A stretch of DNA of 64,000 nucleotides. It comes from Mesorhizobium sp. Its GTDB lineage: Bacteria > Pseudomonadota > Alphaproteobacteria > Rhizobiales > Rhizobiaceae. Each line of letters begins with the position of its first letter. Within the stretch, counting starts at the first letter, position 1. The translations under genes and the position numbers were made by a program. The stretch lies in assembly GCF_023954305.1 (NCBI RefSeq), contig NZ_JAMLIG010000002.1, forward strand, positions 186,001 through 250,000, read 5' to 3'. Positions 43,304 to 52,646 of this stretch are shown in pieces. Under the pieces are notes generated by a model that searched no databases, was not told the origin of the DNA, and worked only from the letters and a program-made list of their open reading frames with translations.

Positions 43304-43939
43304 TCAGTTGCCGGCCTTGGCCTTTTCCTGCGCGGCCTTCAGCTGCTCGGCGAGCTTCTGCTGATTGCGCTGGATATATTCCTCGGCTGCCTTCTGCCGC
43401 TCGGCCATGTCGCCCTGCTGCAGCGGCTCGCCGTCATAGGCGCCGGTGAAGCCCTCGAGCGAGACCTTGATCGGGTTCGGCTGGTTCTGGAAGTTGTAGG
43501 TGGTCAGCGTCAGGTCCGTGCCCTTCTTCATCGCAGCGACGATGGCGTCGGTCAGCGGCGCGTCGGCGACGCAGCGGTCCTGGAAGCAGGTGGTGAATTC
43601 GAGCTTGGTCGGCTTGTTGCCGTCGATCTGCATGGTCACGCCCGCCGGGAGCAGGCGGCCGACCGGCACCGATACCTGCAGCGCGCGGCGATTGACCTTG
43701 CCCTTGAACTCGGCAAGCTGGACGGCGGTCAGCATTTGCCCGGTCTGCGCGAGAACCTGATTCTGCACGTTGCAGATGTCGAAATCCTGTTCCTTGCCGC
43801 ACACCTTGAACCAGCCCCGCGGAATTCCGCCCGGTCCGGCAGCGCCGCCCTGCTGGGCATAGGCCGAAGGCACACCCGCCGCGGCGAGGCCCAGGAGGCT
43901 CGCCGCCATGATCGAGACGCGAGTAGCTTTGCTGCTCAT
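43304..43939 (-). CDS. invasion-associated locus B (IalB) family protein
   Basis: The 211-residue secreted protein has a signal peptide (LLGLAAAGVPSAYA near 15-28), then WFKVCGKEQDFDICNVQNQ and VSVPVGRLLPAGVTMQIDG with FQDRC, the IalB signature with paired cysteines. The C-terminal 40 residues are a charged Gln/Ala/Lys-rich helix (KAAEEYIQRNQQK). IalB proteins are common periplasmic proteins in rhizobia, and their role in this host is unclear. Confidence 0.92.
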   Translation of the reverse strand: MSSKATRVSIMAASLLGLAAAGVPSAYAQQGGAAGPGGIPRGWFKVCGKEQDFDICNVQNQVLAQTGQMLTAVQLAEFKGKVNRRALQVSVPVGRLLPAGVTMQIDGNKPTKLEFTTCFQDRCVADAPLTDAIVAAMKKGTDLTLTTYNFQNQPNPIKVSLEGFTGAYDGEPLQQGDMAERQKAAEEYIQRNQQKLAEQLKAAQEKAKAGN

Positions 43940-44174
43940 CAGATGTTTCCTCTCAGACGAAACGGTGCCCGCGATGACGGAGCGTTGCGAAGCTCATTGT
44001 TGACCAAATGAGGCAACAGGATGACTTGTGCGCGCCTGTTACACCGCATGGCGGGCGGAATCCAGCGCGAATGACATCTGCCCGACGGGTTTGGACAGCT
44101 TGGCTAAGGCCTGCGATCACGTGCTAAACCGGGTCAGCGATTCGACGGGCGGGTGAGAAGGAGGGAATGACCTG

Positions 44175-45968
44175 ATGTTGCGGACTGTCTCTCTCGCCAT
44201 CGCCGCCATCCTTGCGATTGCCGGGGTCGCCTTGGCGCAGCCGTCGCACGGTATCGCTATGCATGGCGAACCGGCGCTTCCCGCCGGTTTCGACCATTTT
44301 CCCTATGCGAACCCCGATGCGCCCAAGGGCGGCACGATCACCTACGCGCTGCAGGGCACGTTCGACAGCCTCAACCCGTTCATCGTCCAGGGCCAGGGCG
44401 CAAGCGGGCTACTCGACCTTCAGCGCGGCTACAACGCCTTCGATTCGTTGATGCAACGTTCCGCCGACGAGCCGTTCTCGATGTATCCGCTCTTGGCGAA
44501 GACGGTGGAGACCGATGACGCACGGACCTTTGTCGAGTTCCAACTCGACGAGCGGGCCAGGTTCTCCGACGGCCAGCCCGTGACCCCCGACGACGTGATC
44601 TTCAGCCTCGAACTGCTGCGCGACAAGGGCTGGCCCCGCTACGCCACCACCGTCAAGAAGATCGCGACGATGGAGAAGGTGGCGCCGAACGGCGTTCGCC
44701 TGACCTTCGTCACGCCGGACCGGGAATTGCCGCTCATCCTCGCACTCTGGCCGATCCTGCCGAAGCACGCGACCGATCCGCAGACCTTCGGCAAATCCTC
44801 GCTCACGCCGCTTCTCGGCTCGGGCCCCTATGTCGTGTCGACCGTGCGGCCTGGAGAACTCGTCGTGCTGAAGCGCAATCCCGACTACTGGGCGAAAGAC
44901 CTGCCGTCGCGGCGCGGCTTCAACAATTTCGACGAGATCCGGATCAGCTACTTCCGCGACGAGAACGCCATGTTCGAGGCCTTCAAGAAGGGCCTGATCG
45001 ACGTCCATATCGAGGCGGATTCGAGCCGCTGGGCCAAGGATTACGGATTTCCCGCCGTAGCCGAAGGCAAGGTGGTCAAGGACACGTTCAGCAGCGGCGT
45101 CCCGTCGGGCATGCTCGGCTTCGTCCTCAACACCCGCAAGCCGCTACTGTCCGACAAGGCGCTGCGCCACGCACTCGCCGACCTGCTCGACTTCGAATGG
45201 GTGAACGGCAACCTGTTCAGCAACGCCTTCACACGCACCAAGAGCTTCTACGACAATTCCACGCTGTCCTCCTTCGGCAAGCCGGCGAGCGAGGCGGAAA
45301 AGGCGCTGCTTGCCCCCTTCCCTGACGCGGTCGATCCCGACATCCTCGCCGGCACCTGGAAGCCGCCGGTCTCGGACGGATCCGGCCGCGACCGCGCCTT
45401 CGTCAAGAACGCCTACGACCGTCTCGCCAAGGCCGGTTACAGGCGGCAGGGCTCGGCGCTGGTCACGCCCGGCGGCGAGCCCGTCGCCTTCGAGATCATG
45501 CTGCGGAGCAAGGGCGGCGAACCGGTCGCGCTCGCCTGGCAGCGCACCCTGGCGCTCATCGGCATTCGGCTCGACATCCGCTCCGTCGACGAGGCGCAGT
45601 ATCAGCAGCGGCTGATCTCGTGGGATTTCGACGCCATCCTCAACTACTACCCGTCGTCGCTGTCGCCCGGCGTCGAGCAGGTCGGCCGCTGGGGAAGCGC
45701 CTCGAAGGACGCGCAAGGCTCGATGAACTATGCCGGCGTCGGCGAGCCGGCGGTGGATGCGATGATCGACGCTTTGCTCAATGCCCGCGACCGGCCGGCC
45801 TTCGAGGACGCGGTACGTGCCTATGATCGCGTCTTGTTGAGTGGCGCCTGGGTCGTTCCGCTCTATCATCAGCCCGAGCAATGGGTGGCGCGCTGGAACC
45901 ATATCGGCCGGCCGGACACGACGCCGCTCACCGGCTACCAGCTCACCACCTGGTGGCGCCAACCCTGA
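44175..45968 (+). CDS. extracellular solute-binding protein, family 5 (YejA-like)
   Basis: The 597-residue protein has a signal peptide (residues 1-21) and the family 5 peptide-binding fold. HGIAMHGEPALPAGFDHFPYANPDAPKGGTI is the YejA/microcin C type start. RFSDGQPVTPDDVIFSLELL and the late motif NYYPSSLSPG follow. Usually it partners YejBEF permeases and ATPase, but none is beside it, so it may serve a transporter elsewhere. The next gene starts 21 bp later on the same strand. Confidence 0.92.
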   Translation: MLRTVSLAIAAILAIAGVALAQPSHGIAMHGEPALPAGFDHFPYANPDAPKGGTITYALQGTFDSLNPFIVQGQGASGLLDLQRGYNAFDSLMQRSADEPFSMYPLLAKTVETDDARTFVEFQLDERARFSDGQPVTPDDVIFSLELLRDKGWPRYATTVKKIATMEKVAPNGVRLTFVTPDRELPLILALWPILPKHATDPQTFGKSSLTPLLGSGPYVVSTVRPGELVVLKRNPDYWAKDLPSRRGFNNFDEIRISYFRDENAMFEAFKKGLIDVHIEADSSRWAKDYGFPAVAEGKVVKDTFSSGVPSGMLGFVLNTRKPLLSDKALRHALADLLDFEWVNGNLFSNAFTRTKSFYDNSTLSSFGKPASEAEKALLAPFPDAVDPDILAGTWKPPVSDGSGRDRAFVKNAYDRLAKAGYRRQGSALVTPGGEPVAFEIMLRSKGGEPVALAWQRTLALIGIRLDIRSVDEAQYQQRLISWDFDAILNYYPSSLSPGVEQVGRWGSASKDAQGSMNYAGVGEPAVDAMIDALLNARDRPAFEDAVRAYDRVLLSGAWVVPLYHQPEQWVARWNHIGRPDTTPLTGYQLTTWWRQP

Positions 45969-45988
45969 ACTCCGTCGAAGGAACCGTC

Positions 45989-46666
45989 ATGAGTGAAAAG
46001 CAGACGATCAGCGTCGACGTCATTTCCGATGTCGTCTGCCCCTGGTGCTTCATCGGCCAGAGGCGGCTGGAAAAGGCCGTCGCCGCGCTTCCCGAGATCG
46101 ACGTGGACGTGCGCTGGCGTCCCTACCAGCTCGACCCGACCATCCCGCCCGAGGGCAAGGACCGCAGGGCCTACATGCTGGCCAAGTTCGGCTCGGAGGA
46201 AAAGCTGAAGCAGATCCACGACCGCATCGTGCCGCTCGGCGCAGCCGAGGGTATCGACTTTCATTTCCAGGACATCAGGATCGCCGCCAACACGCTCGAC
46301 GCGCACCGCGTCATCCGCTGGGCGGCTTCTGCCGGCGAAGGCGTGCAGACCCGGGTGACCAAGGCGCTGTTCTCGGCCAATTTCGAGAAGGGCGAGTATA
46401 TTGGCGACCGGGCCGAACTCGCGCGCATCGCCGGCAAGAACGGCATGGACGAAGCGACCGTCGCCACCCTGCTCGCCACCGACGCCGACAAGGACGCCGT
46501 ACAGGCCGAGATCGACCAGGCCCAGCGCATGGGCGTCACCGGCGTGCCCTGCTTCCTCATCGAAGGCAAATACGCCGTCATGGGCGCTCAGGACACCGAA
46601 GTGCTGGCCGACGCGATACGTCAGGTGGCGGCGATGAAGGCGAGCGGGCAGCTGGCGGCGGAGTAG
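45989..46666 (+). CDS. DsbA family oxidoreductase (FrnE-like)
   Basis: The 225-residue protein has a thioredoxin fold with insert and no signal peptide. CPWC (18-21) follows VISDVVCPWCFIG, and the cis-Pro region is GVTGVPCFLIEGKYAVMGAQ. These are FrnE/2-hydroxychromene-isomerase-like dithiol oxidoreductases. It lies downstream of the YejA-like gene, probably cotranscribed. Confidence 0.92.
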   Translation: MSEKQTISVDVISDVVCPWCFIGQRRLEKAVAALPEIDVDVRWRPYQLDPTIPPEGKDRRAYMLAKFGSEEKLKQIHDRIVPLGAAEGIDFHFQDIRIAANTLDAHRVIRWAASAGEGVQTRVTKALFSANFEKGEYIGDRAELARIAGKNGMDEATVATLLATDADKDAVQAEIDQAQRMGVTGVPCFLIEGKYAVMGAQDTEVLADAIRQVAAMKASGQLAAE

Positions 46667-46799
46667 CGCCCCTTCCTTCTCCACTAGAAGAAGACTGTCT
46701 TCCGATCGTTGGTTCATTGGACTTCCTGGGGAATCCGCGATACGAATACATCGGTCCAGCGTCGCATTCAGGCGCTACGTTGGAATTGGGGGAAGATAA

Positions 46800-47123
46800 A
46801 TGAAGAATATTTTGTTTAGAGTCCTTTGCGTGACTACAATTGCACTAAGCGCTGGATACTCTCATGCAGCCGGCCCTACCGACGCGACATGTCGAGCGAA
46901 TTTTGCCGGATTCGGTCAGGGAACGCTCACCTTCGCGAACGGAAAGCCAGTGGCCTATCGCACCAGCACCGGCTATGTGGCTAGCTCGGTAAGTCGATCG
47001 GGCAACACTATCCGTATCGACAAGGCGACGTATGCGATCAAGAGCGAAAGCCCAACCGCGCTTATAGGCGATTGGCGGCTTGGCGGGTACCGATCGAAGG
47101 GCCTGAAGTTCTCTTGCCGCTAG
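46800..47123 (+). CDS. small secreted protein of unknown function
   Basis: The 107-residue product has a signal peptide (cut after about GYSHA at 23). The mature part is Gly/Ser/Thr-rich with CRANFAGFGQGTLTFANGK and a Cys at each end. ATG 46800 is preceded by GGGGGAAGATAA. Base composition is less GC-rich than its core neighbours. It ends 33 bp before the mfd remnant. Confidence 0.65.
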   Translation: MKNILFRVLCVTTIALSAGYSHAAGPTDATCRANFAGFGQGTLTFANGKPVAYRTSTGYVASSVSRSGNTIRIDKATYAIKSESPTALIGDWRLGGYRSKGLKFSCR

Positions 47124-47155
47124 GTAGCAGCAACCGTCTGAGCAATACCTGGCCG

Positions 47156-47310
47156 GCCGCCGCCAGCTTCGCCAATTGCTTCACCACCACCGCTGCGCCC
47201 GCAGCCTGTCGGGCGTCGGCCAGTCGCGGATGAACACCACGCTCCGATCGCCTCGGAACTTTGCCAGCAAGCCCTGTTCGGCGATCACCCGCTCTTGCCA
47301 GAGCGGGTTC
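47156..47310 (-). pseudogene. degenerate 3'-end fragment of mfd
   Basis: On the minus strand this piece reads ERVIAEQGLLAKFRGDRS followed by VVFIRDWPTPDR, matching the C terminus of the intact mfd (48772-52266), which has MIAEQGSLAKIRGDQS and VVFIRDWPTPEKR. A 26-bp block is identical (47212-47237 and 48839-48864). A 4-base deletion breaks the frame near the end. It lies about 1.6 kb from the real mfd end, in the same orientation. Confidence 0.82.
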
Positions 47311-47387
47311 GAATGCCGCGCACCCTTCTCTGTATTGTCGATCGCCGCTATATTGCCCCAGAACCAACTAAGTCTGCATGCGCAGAT

Positions 47388-47858
47388 CTAGAGCGGACCG
47401 TCGAACACCGGCACCAACGAGGCTCGAAAGCCTATATTACATCCTAATATTCCGGCGTTCTTCAAGACACCCTGCATCGATATTGTCGGCGTCGACGCGA
47501 CTATCGTGGCGGGGGAAATATTGATTGGATTGTTGGCGTTCGTCGTTTGGAAGAACCTGGCGTAGGTTGCGCCAGCGACAACGATGCTACCGGTCCGCAG
47601 CGTCCGGTCAGCGTCGGAACTCGTAAGTACCAATCCGCCATTGAATCCCATCACATGCGCCACCTCATTTACAGCTTGTCCTAGATTCGGCCTGTAGAGG
47701 ATCATAAACGATTCACCGACGGAATATTCCGCCGCGCAACTTGCCGTTGGCGTCCGTGAGAGAACGACAACCGTTCCCCGCCAAAGAGTTGCTGCCGACG
47801 CTGCTGTCACCATCGCCAACAATGCGAAGCAGGCGAGCATTGTTCTTGTGAGATACAT
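47388..47858 (-). CDS. secreted protein of unknown function
   Basis: The 156-residue product has a signal peptide ending near ASAA (21-23), then a beta-rich domain with two cysteines (SCAAEY, LGCNIGF). ATG 47858 has AGGAGG at a good distance. It lies between the mfd fragment and mfd itself. No family recognised. Confidence 0.68.
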   Translation of the reverse strand: MYLTRTMLACFALLAMVTAASAATLWRGTVVVLSRTPTASCAAEYSVGESFMILYRPNLGQAVNEVAHVMGFNGGLVLTSSDADRTLRTGSIVVAGATYARFFQTTNANNPINISPATIVASTPTISMQGVLKNAGILGCNIGFRASLVPVFDGPL

Positions 47859-47950
47859 CCGGTCCTCCTACAAATGTACGATCTGATGTGGTATCCGTCG
47901 ACTACACGTCGAATATCGGTGGGATATCCAACTCCGGCACCCGATTGACG

Positions 47951-48226
47951 CTACTTTTTACAGTCTGCCGCAATCTTCTTACCTGCAGCCTCGCCGATGG
48001 TTCGAGGGTTGCTGGTTATCGATCCAGAAGTGGCCAATTTGATCGTGGCCTTCGTCACTTCAGCGCGGATTTTCCCCGCACCCGCCTGACAAAGCTTCTT
48101 GAAATCCTTGTTGTTGGACTTCACCAGCCGAACCACCTGACTAATCTCGCCTGGTGATGACAAGGCGGGTAATGCTACCCCGCCCGCTATTGCTGCTGCA
48201 ACCAATGCCCCTGCTAAGCTTCTCAT
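47951..48226 (-). CDS. small secreted protein of unknown function
   Basis: A 91-residue product with a signal peptide (LVAAAIAGGVALPALS). The mature helix is Lys/Ala/Ile-rich with Cys in KKLCQAG and ADCKK. GGAGGG lies about 7 bases before ATG 48226. It precedes the 156-residue gene on the same strand by 92 bp. No family recognised. Confidence 0.65.
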   Translation of the reverse strand: MRSLAGALVAAAIAGGVALPALSSPGEISQVVRLVKSNNKDFKKLCQAGAGKIRAEVTKATIKLATSGSITSNPRTIGEAAGKKIAADCKK

Positions 48227-48298
48227 CGCGTTCCCTCCGTCTCCAAAGTGCTTGCTTGATCCCTCGCCGCACGGCCTCAGGGGCGAAGTACGGCGCTT

Positions 48299-48538
48299 GT
48301 GTGGAAGGTGATGTTGCCGGCGCTATGTCACTTCATCTTGTTGCCTTTCCTAATCACCCAGGCGTTTGCTGGGCCGGATATCACCGAAACTTGGATGCAC
48401 GACGTACACAGCATAACAACTCCCCGCCGCCCCGCACACGTTGCTGCAAAATATCTAGCGCAGAACTGTCAGACATGCCTCCATGCTACTCCAGCAATAC
48501 GGAATTGCCTGCCATTGACACAAGTGTCAGCATCTTGA
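48299..48538 (+). CDS. possible small secreted protein
   Basis: A 79-residue frame starting at GTG 48299 (alternative ATG 48311) with a hydrophobic start (LPALCHFILLPFLITQAFA) like a signal peptide, followed by a short His/Cys-containing tail (AQNCQTCLHATP). No strong ribosome binding site. It may be a real third secreted gene of the patch, or chance. Confidence 0.3.
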   Translation: MWKVMLPALCHFILLPFLITQAFAGPDITETWMHDVHSITTPRRPAHVAAKYLAQNCQTCLHATPAIRNCLPLTQVSAS

Positions 48539-48771
48539 GGGGAAGCGGAAAGTTCTTCGTTAACAAACCGTCTTCACGCACCTCAGGAAAAGATATATTA
48601 ACGTTACGTAATGGCAATAGGAAGATTTTTAGGTGTCCGTCCAATGCTTCGGCGCGTGCGGCGTGATGCCAACAACTGCACTTCCGGTGTCAACTCCCGC
48701 GCTCGCGGCGACTCTCGACGAGTTTCTGCTGGGAGATTGCGATTCCAGGACAATCTATGCGGATTTTTCCG

Positions 48772-51700
48772 TCACCCCGTCGCCGCCAGCTTCGCCAGCT
48801 GCGTCGCCACTACCGCCGCCCCCTGCAACCTCTTCTCCGGCGTCGGCCAGTCGCGGATGAACACGACGCTCTGGTCGCCGCGGATTTTCGCCAGCGAGCC
48901 CTGTTCCGCGATCATCCTCACCAGCCCGGCCGGGTTGGCGAAGGTCTTGTCGCGGAACTGCAGCACGACGCCCTTCGGGCCGGCGTCCAGCTTCTCGACA
49001 TTGGCCTTGCGGCACAGCGCCTTGATGTAGACGATCTTCAGCAAATGCTGGACTTCGTCGGGTAGCGGGCCGAAGCGGTCGATCAGCTCTGCGCCGAAGG
49101 CGTCGATCTCCTCGATCGAGTCGAGATCGGCGATGCGGCGGTAGAGGCCGAGCCGCAATTGCAGATCGGCGACGTAGCTCTCGGGGATCATCACCGCCGT
49201 GCCGATGGTGATCTGCGGCGACCAGGTGCCGTCCGTCGCCTCCGGCTCGCCCTTCACCTCGGCGACGGCTTCTTCCAGCATCTGCTGGTAGAGCTCGAAG
49301 CCGACCTCCTTGATGTGTCCGGACTGCTCCTCGCCGAGCAGATTGCCGGCGCCGCGGATGTCGAGGTCGTGGCTGGCGAGCTGGAAGCCGGCGCCCAGCG
49401 TGTCGAGCGACTGCAGCACTTTCAGACGCCGATCGGCGGTGTCGGTGAGCTTTCGGTGGGCCGGCAGGGTGAAGAGCGCATAGGCGCGCAGCTTCGAGCG
49501 CCCCACCCGCCCGCGCAGCTGGTAGAGCTGGGCAAGCCCGAACATGTCGGCGCGGTGGACGATCAGCGTGTTGGCCGAGGGAATGTCGAGGCCGGATTCG
49601 ACGATCGTGGTCGACAGAAGCACGTCGTATTGCCCGTCGTAGAAGGCGTTCATGATGTCGTCGAGTTCGCCCGCCGGCATCTGGCCGTTGGCGGTGGCGA
49701 CCTTCAGCTCGGGAACGGTTTCGCGCAGGAAATCATGGATTTCCTTCAAATCGCTGATGCGGGGCACGACGTAGAAGCTCTGGCCGCCGCGATAGCGCTC
49801 GCGCAGCAGCGTCTCGCGGATGACCAGCGGGTCGAAGGGCGAGATGAAGGTGCGCACCGCCATACGGTCGACCGGCGGCGTGGCGATCAGCGACAGTTCC
49901 CGCACGCCGGTCAGCGCCAGCTGCAGCGTGCGCGGGATCGGCGTCGCCGACAGCGTCAGCACATGCACGTCGCTCTTCAGCTCCTTCAGCCTCTCCTTAT
50001 GCTTGACGCCGAAATGCTGCTCCTCATCGACGATCAGCAGGCCGAGATTCTTGAAGGTGATTGACGAGCCGAGCAGCGCGTGCGTGCCGACAACGATGTC
50101 AACCGTGCCGTCCTTCAGCCCCGTCTTCGTCTCGGCCAGCTCCTTAGCCGTCACCAGCCGCGACGCCTGGCGCACGCGCACGGGCAGGCCCTTGAAACGT
50201 TCGGAGAAGGTCTTGAAGTGCTGGCGCGACAAAAGCGTCGTCGGCACCACGACCGCGACCTGGAAGCCTTCCATCGCCGCGACAAAGGCCGCGCGCAGCG
50301 CCACTTCCGTCTTGCCGAAGCCGACGTCACCGCAGATCAGCCGGTCCATCGGCCGGCCGAGCGACAGGTCGTCGAGTACGGAATCGATGGCGTTCTGCTG
50401 GTCGTCGGTCTCGTCATAGGGGAAGCGCGCGGCGAACTCGCCATAAAGCCCGTCGGCCGGCACCATCGACGGTGCGCCGCGCATTTTTCGCTCGGCGGCG
50501 ATGCGGATCAGCTGCCCGGCCATCTCCAGCAGCTTCTTCTTCAGCTTCGCCTTGCGCGACTGCCAGGCCCCTCCGCCCAGCCGGTCGAGCGCGACCTCCG
50601 CATTGTCGGAGCCGAAGCGCGACAGAAGCTCGATGTTCTCGACGGGTAGGAACAGGCGCCCGTCGCCAGCGTAGTGGATTTCCAGGCAGTCGTGCGGCGC
50701 GCCCGCCGCCTCGATCGTCTTCAGACCGATGAAGCGGCCGATGCCGTGGTCCTGGTGGACGACGATGTCGCCGGTTGACAGAGAACCCGCTTCCGAAATG
50801 AAGTCGGCGGCACGCTTCTTGCGCGCCCGGCGCACCAGCCGGTCTCCGAGAAGATCCTGCTCGGCGACGACGACCAGCTTTTCGGTCTCGAAGCCATGCT
50901 CCAGGGGCAGCACGGCGAGACCGACCTTCTCACGCGACAGCGCTTCCAGTCCGGCAAGCGAGGCGACTCGTTCCATGTTGCCGAGGCCATGGTCGTCGAG
51001 AATCTGGGTCAAGCGGTCCAGCGAGCCCTCGCTCCAGCCGGCGACCACGACCTTGCGACCGCCCGCGCGCAGCGAGGCGATGTGGTTGACGGCATGGTCG
51101 AAGACGTTCTGCGAGGGATCCTGCCGCTGCTCCGCGAAATTGCGGCCGGCCTTGGTGCGGGCATGCACCAGCTTCCGGCCCGGCACGTGCGGCACCTCAA
51201 ACGCTGTGAGATCGACAGAGAGGCGGCCTGCCCCCGCCTTCGCCAGGGTCTCGGCGGACAGATACATCCGGTCGGGCGCGATCGGCTTGTAGGGCACGGC
51301 CTCGCCCAGTGTCTTCGATTCGGCGGTGCGCAGGCGGGCGTCGTAATGGTCTTCGATCTGCGTCCGCCGCTCAGCGATCGCCTCGTGCGCCAGTGCGTCG
51401 AACACGACCGACGCGTCCGGCAGGTAGTCGAACACGGTGACGAGGCGCTCGTAGAACAGCGGCAGCCAGTGCTCCATGCCGGCGAAGCGGCGGCCTTCGC
51501 TCACCGCCGCGTAGAGCGCGTCATCGCGCGACGGGGCCCCGAACGTGTCGATATAGCCGCGGCGGAAACGGCTGATCGTCTCCGGCGTCAGCGCCACCTC
51601 GCTCATCGGCTGCAGCGACACCTGCGACCGCGAGCCTGTCGTCAATTGGGTTGCCGGGTCGAAGGCTCGAATGGTCTCCAGCGTGTCGCCGAAGAAGTCG

Positions 51701-52266
51701 AGGCGCAGAGGCTCCGGCGAGCCGGGGGCGTATAGGTCGAGGATGCCGCCGCGCACCGCGAACTCGCCAACGTCGCGCACCGTGCCGACGCGGTCGAAGC
51801 CGGAACCCTCCAGCCGCCCGATCAGCGTGTTCATGTTCACCTGGTTGCCCGGGCGCGCCGAAAAGCCTTGCGCGGCGATGATCTCCGGCGGCGGGATCAG
51901 CTGCAGGATCGCATTGGCGGTCGTCAGCACCACGGCACGGTGCGGCTTCTCCTTCAGCGCGATCATGCCCGACAGCGCATCGAGCCGGCGCGCCGCCGTG
52001 TCGGCGCCCGGGGAAACGCGATCGTATGGCAGGCAGTCCCAGGCCGGCAGTTCGAGCACTGGCAGTTTCGGATCGGCAAACGTCAGCGCCTCGACGATCG
52101 CCGGCAGGCGCTGCCCGTCGCGCGCGACGAAGATCACCGGTCGGTCCTTGCCGGCTTCGGCCGCGATTCGCGCCAGGGCGAAGGGCTCGAAGCCCTCGGC
52201 CACGCCGTCGATGGTGACCTGCGCGGCGCCGGTACCGTCGAGGCCGAGTTGATCGATCAGCTTCAT
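48772..52266 (-). CDS. mfd: transcription-repair coupling factor Mfd
   Basis: The 1,164-residue protein removes stalled RNA polymerase and recruits UvrA. Visible domains: N-terminal UvrB-like region, CarD/RID-type RNA polymerase interaction domain (STGDIVVHQDHGIGRFIGL), a translocase with Walker A GDVGFGKTEVA and box VDEEQHFGV, the helicase end QLRGRVGRS, and the C-terminal TRCF domain ending VVFIRDWPTP. Length is normal. It is divergent from recG with sdhE between. Confidence 0.97.
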   Translation of the reverse strand: MKLIDQLGLDGTGAAQVTIDGVAEGFEPFALARIAAEAGKDRPVIFVARDGQRLPAIVEALTFADPKLPVLELPAWDCLPYDRVSPGADTAARRLDALSGMIALKEKPHRAVVLTTANAILQLIPPPEIIAAQGFSARPGNQVNMNTLIGRLEGSGFDRVGTVRDVGEFAVRGGILDLYAPGSPEPLRLDFFGDTLETIRAFDPATQLTTGSRSQVSLQPMSEVALTPETISRFRRGYIDTFGAPSRDDALYAAVSEGRRFAGMEHWLPLFYERLVTVFDYLPDASVVFDALAHEAIAERRTQIEDHYDARLRTAESKTLGEAVPYKPIAPDRMYLSAETLAKAGAGRLSVDLTAFEVPHVPGRKLVHARTKAGRNFAEQRQDPSQNVFDHAVNHIASLRAGGRKVVVAGWSEGSLDRLTQILDDHGLGNMERVASLAGLEALSREKVGLAVLPLEHGFETEKLVVVAEQDLLGDRLVRRARKKRAADFISEAGSLSTGDIVVHQDHGIGRFIGLKTIEAAGAPHDCLEIHYAGDGRLFLPVENIELLSRFGSDNAEVALDRLGGGAWQSRKAKLKKKLLEMAGQLIRIAAERKMRGAPSMVPADGLYGEFAARFPYDETDDQQNAIDSVLDDLSLGRPMDRLICGDVGFGKTEVALRAAFVAAMEGFQVAVVVPTTLLSRQHFKTFSERFKGLPVRVRQASRLVTAKELAETKTGLKDGTVDIVVGTHALLGSSITFKNLGLLIVDEEQHFGVKHKERLKELKSDVHVLTLSATPIPRTLQLALTGVRELSLIATPPVDRMAVRTFISPFDPLVIRETLLRERYRGGQSFYVVPRISDLKEIHDFLRETVPELKVATANGQMPAGELDDIMNAFYDGQYDVLLSTTIVESGLDIPSANTLIVHRADMFGLAQLYQLRGRVGRSKLRAYALFTLPAHRKLTDTADRRLKVLQSLDTLGAGFQLASHDLDIRGAGNLLGEEQSGHIKEVGFELYQQMLEEAVAEVKGEPEATDGTWSPQITIGTAVMIPESYVADLQLRLGLYRRIADLDSIEEIDAFGAELIDRFGPLPDEVQHLLKIVYIKALCRKANVEKLDAGPKGVVLQFRDKTFANPAGLVRMIAEQGSLAKIRGDQSVVFIRDWPTPEKRLQGAAVVATQLAKLAATG

Positions 52267-52269
52267 GCG

Positions 52270-52557
52270 TCAGAACTGCCTGTGGCGGCGGTGGTCGAGA
52301 ATCTTCCGATAAACCGGCGTGTCATACTCGGCCGGCACCGGCTCCTCGCCGGAAAACCATTTGAAGAGCAGCGGGTCGAGCTGGTCCAGGATCACCTCGT
52401 AGACGTCCATCTCTGCATCGCTCAGATCGCCGATATGGTCGTCGGCGAAGCCGCCGAGGATCAGGTCCATTTCGCGCGTGCCGCGGTGCCACGATCGGAA
52501 CAGCGCCTTGCGGCGGCGCGGATCGAGGTCGGCGCTGGAGCGGGTCGTTCCGGTCAT
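52270..52557 (-). CDS. sdhE: FAD assembly factor SdhE
   Basis: A 95-residue Sdh5/SdhE protein with LDPRRRKALFRSWHRGTREMDLILGGFADDHI, the RGxxE FAD-attachment helper motif (RGTREMD). It helps flavinylate succinate dehydrogenase. ATG 52557 gives family length. The stop is 3 bp before the mfd start, so the two are probably one operon. Confidence 0.95.
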   Translation of the reverse strand: MTGTTRSSADLDPRRRKALFRSWHRGTREMDLILGGFADDHIGDLSDAEMDVYEVILDQLDPLLFKWFSGEEPVPAEYDTPVYRKILDHRRHRQF

Positions 52558-52646
52558 GGGGAGATTCCTTCGGATGCGGCGCATATAGCGCTTCATGTCG
52601 GCCATGTCAGCCTTGCAAGGCCTCCTTGCGCAGCTATGTTCGCGCG

